From an uncultured Clostridiaceae bacterium (GTDB taxonomy: Bacteria > Bacillota > Clostridia > TANB77 > CAG-508), in contig CANPTO010000001.1 in assembly GCA_947577025.1 (NCBI GenBank), forward strand, positions 62,001 to 126,000: a stretch of DNA of 64,000 bases, written 5' to 3'. The notes below the pieces were generated by a model. The model was not told the origin of the DNA. It did not search any database and saw only the letters and a list, made by a program, of their open reading frames with translations. Numbering within the stretch: position 1 is the stretch's first letter; each line of letters begins with the position of its first letter. Position numbers and translations under genes: made by a program. Shown here piece by piece: positions 62,741 through 64,000 of the stretch.

Positions 62741-64000
62741 ATGAACAGTGGAGAATTTTACAAAGAAATACAAAGATACATTGCAACATTAAAAGAAACA
62801 GAAATGAAAAAATTTGTAAACAATATAATAAGAAAAATACCAGAAAGTAAATATGAAGAGATACTATGTATAATACAAAATGGTATATTTGAAATAAGTG
62901 AACAAGAAATAAAGCAAAAAATATAAAGAAAAGTTCAAAAAAATAGATGAAGGAAAAGTATACTTTTATGAAAGACAGTATGAAGATTATGACTCGTATG
63001 GATGGGATAACTGGGAAATAGAGTATACCGATAAAAATAATATAGGAAAAGTTATAAATGAAGCGGTGGAATATGCAATAGAATTAGTAAATTGCAAACA
63101 ATATAGTTATGCAAAAGAACTTGTTGATTTAGTTATGGAGACAAAGTATCAGGCGTTCGATGAAGACATAGAAAAGATAGAAGAAATCACACTATTAGAC
63201 ATACAATCCTATAATTTGACTAATATAAATATACAAAAGCTATGCCAATATGCCATTTATACTACATATCAAGTTTCTAATAATAAAGTAGAAGATATAT
63301 ATTATTATTTCAAAAATAATCCCAATTTTATCCATATATCTATTGAAGATGCTTTTAAGTTAGGAATAGAACAACTTGAAGATTTAGACAATTTCTTTGA
63401 AAAATGGATACAATATTTATCTGAACTTAATGGAAATGTAGAATATCGCTTATTAAAAGAAGCATTAGATTATACAGGATATAAGATGTATGAAAAATAT
63501 ATAAGACAAATGACTCAAAATCAGCCATTAATATTTATTAATATTTTTGCTCATTTAAAAAAAGAAAATAAGATAAGTGAATTGATAAGTTTAGGAAATG
63601 AAGTACTAGAAACAATTGGTGAAGAACAAGAGATAGGAAGCAATATAGCTTTATATTTAGCAAATATTGATACAAGAAATCAAGAAAAATATATTTATAC
63701 AGCTTTTATGTTTAAGGCTAGTATTCTAAATTTGTTAAGAATTATAAATAATGGCTATTACAATAAATATGAAAAAGATATAAAGAATAAAATAAAAAGC
63801 AATAATAGTAAAGACAAATATTATTTAAAGTTTTTTATAGGAGACTTTGAAGATTTTTATGAAGAAAGTATCAAACATAAAAGGTTGTTAGGCTGGACAG
63901 GTTCATTTGAAAAAATGTCAGTCTATATGTGGTTATTATTACTAAATCAAACAGATAATCCAACTAAAAGTTATTCTAAACTTCTAACAAGTGTTTTTCA
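62741..64000 (+). CDS. Large unknown protein, +1 break in an A-run, runs off the right edge
   Basis: ATG 62741 reads MNSGEFYKEIQRYIATLKET and ends at TAA 62924 in conventional reading. Skipping one A in the run 62916-62921 (CAAAAAATAT) continues KYKEKFKKIDEGKVYFYERQ, YEDYDSYGWDNWEIEYTD and an open frame to 64000 with no stop. The second frame has no start of its own near its beginning. The N-terminal text resembles a large, uncharacterised family of helical-repeat proteins in Clostridia. The break is an A-run indel, not a CGG shift, so it may be slippage, decay or a sequence error. The AGGAA-like ribosome binding site is poor, consistent with coupling to the 58-aa gene. Confidence 0.6.

Overview
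The window comes from a very AT-rich low-GC Gram-positive chromosome, most likely an uncultured gut Clostridia. Pointers are the radC-mreB-mreC-mreD-mrdA-minC cluster, the tadA / SRP RNA / dnaX / ybaB / recR order, mecA, CotF-like coat proteins, and giant secreted proteins built from Cna-B and InlB-type repeats. Nearly all of 1-57.6 kb is coded on the minus strand. From 58 kb rightwards it is an accessory region on the plus strand.

Layout. 1-3.4 kb: 5' part of a large secreted beta-repeat protein. 3.7-4.6 kb: two small plus-strand genes. 4.7-11.2 kb: cell-shape and division cluster (minC, mrdA, mreDCB, radC, a DUF4321-like gene). 11.5-12.4 kb: a 4 x 40-bp palindromic tandem array and mecA. 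12.5-34.5 kb: surface-protein island with an 1,140-aa InlB-repeat protein, an M23 peptidase, a 4,792-aa VWA/Cna-B protein and a Gly-rich protein. 34.8-43.5 kb: two coat-like genes, pcrA, an LMW phosphatase, an HD-CYTH enzyme, a transglutaminase-like gene and prfA. 43.7-50.9 kb: a YhaN/YhaO-type nuclease pair split by an unrelated gene, then a VirD4/TraG-like ATPase with two small partners. 51.1-57.6 kb: DnaJ-like gene, recR, ybaB, dnaX, SRP RNA, two anchored proteins, tRNA-Ser and tadA. 58.1-64 kb: a pilin-anchored lectin-fold protein whose C-terminus looks like a diversity-generating retroelement target, a partial copy of it, a Schlafen-type ATP-binding gene followed in frame by a heptad-repeat tail, and a large gene running off the right edge.

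The main discovery is a recoding pattern. Nine genes, including prfA, ybaB, the dnaJ-like gene, the yhaN-like gene and the TraG-like gene, are broken in conventional translation. Each is restored by skipping exactly one C at an in-frame CGG, so that the next GGA or GGT is read as glycine. I found 11 such sites (nine CGGA, two CGGT). Several lie at the most conserved glycine of the protein: the residue before GGQ in RF1, the ABC signature glycine, Walker A. In the other apparently native genes, including the 14.4-kb one, I found no in-frame CGG at all. The only CGG codons that seem to be read as ordinary Arg (five) lie in three genes that look acquired. This suggests that CGG is not a normal Arg codon here and that CGGN gives glycine by +1 frameshifting or four-base decoding.

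A second theme is intergenic repeats. There are two short related mobile-looking elements (about 50 and 80 bp, several copies with 6-8-bp flanking direct repeats) and a family of long palindromes with an ACGCGT core next to stop codons.
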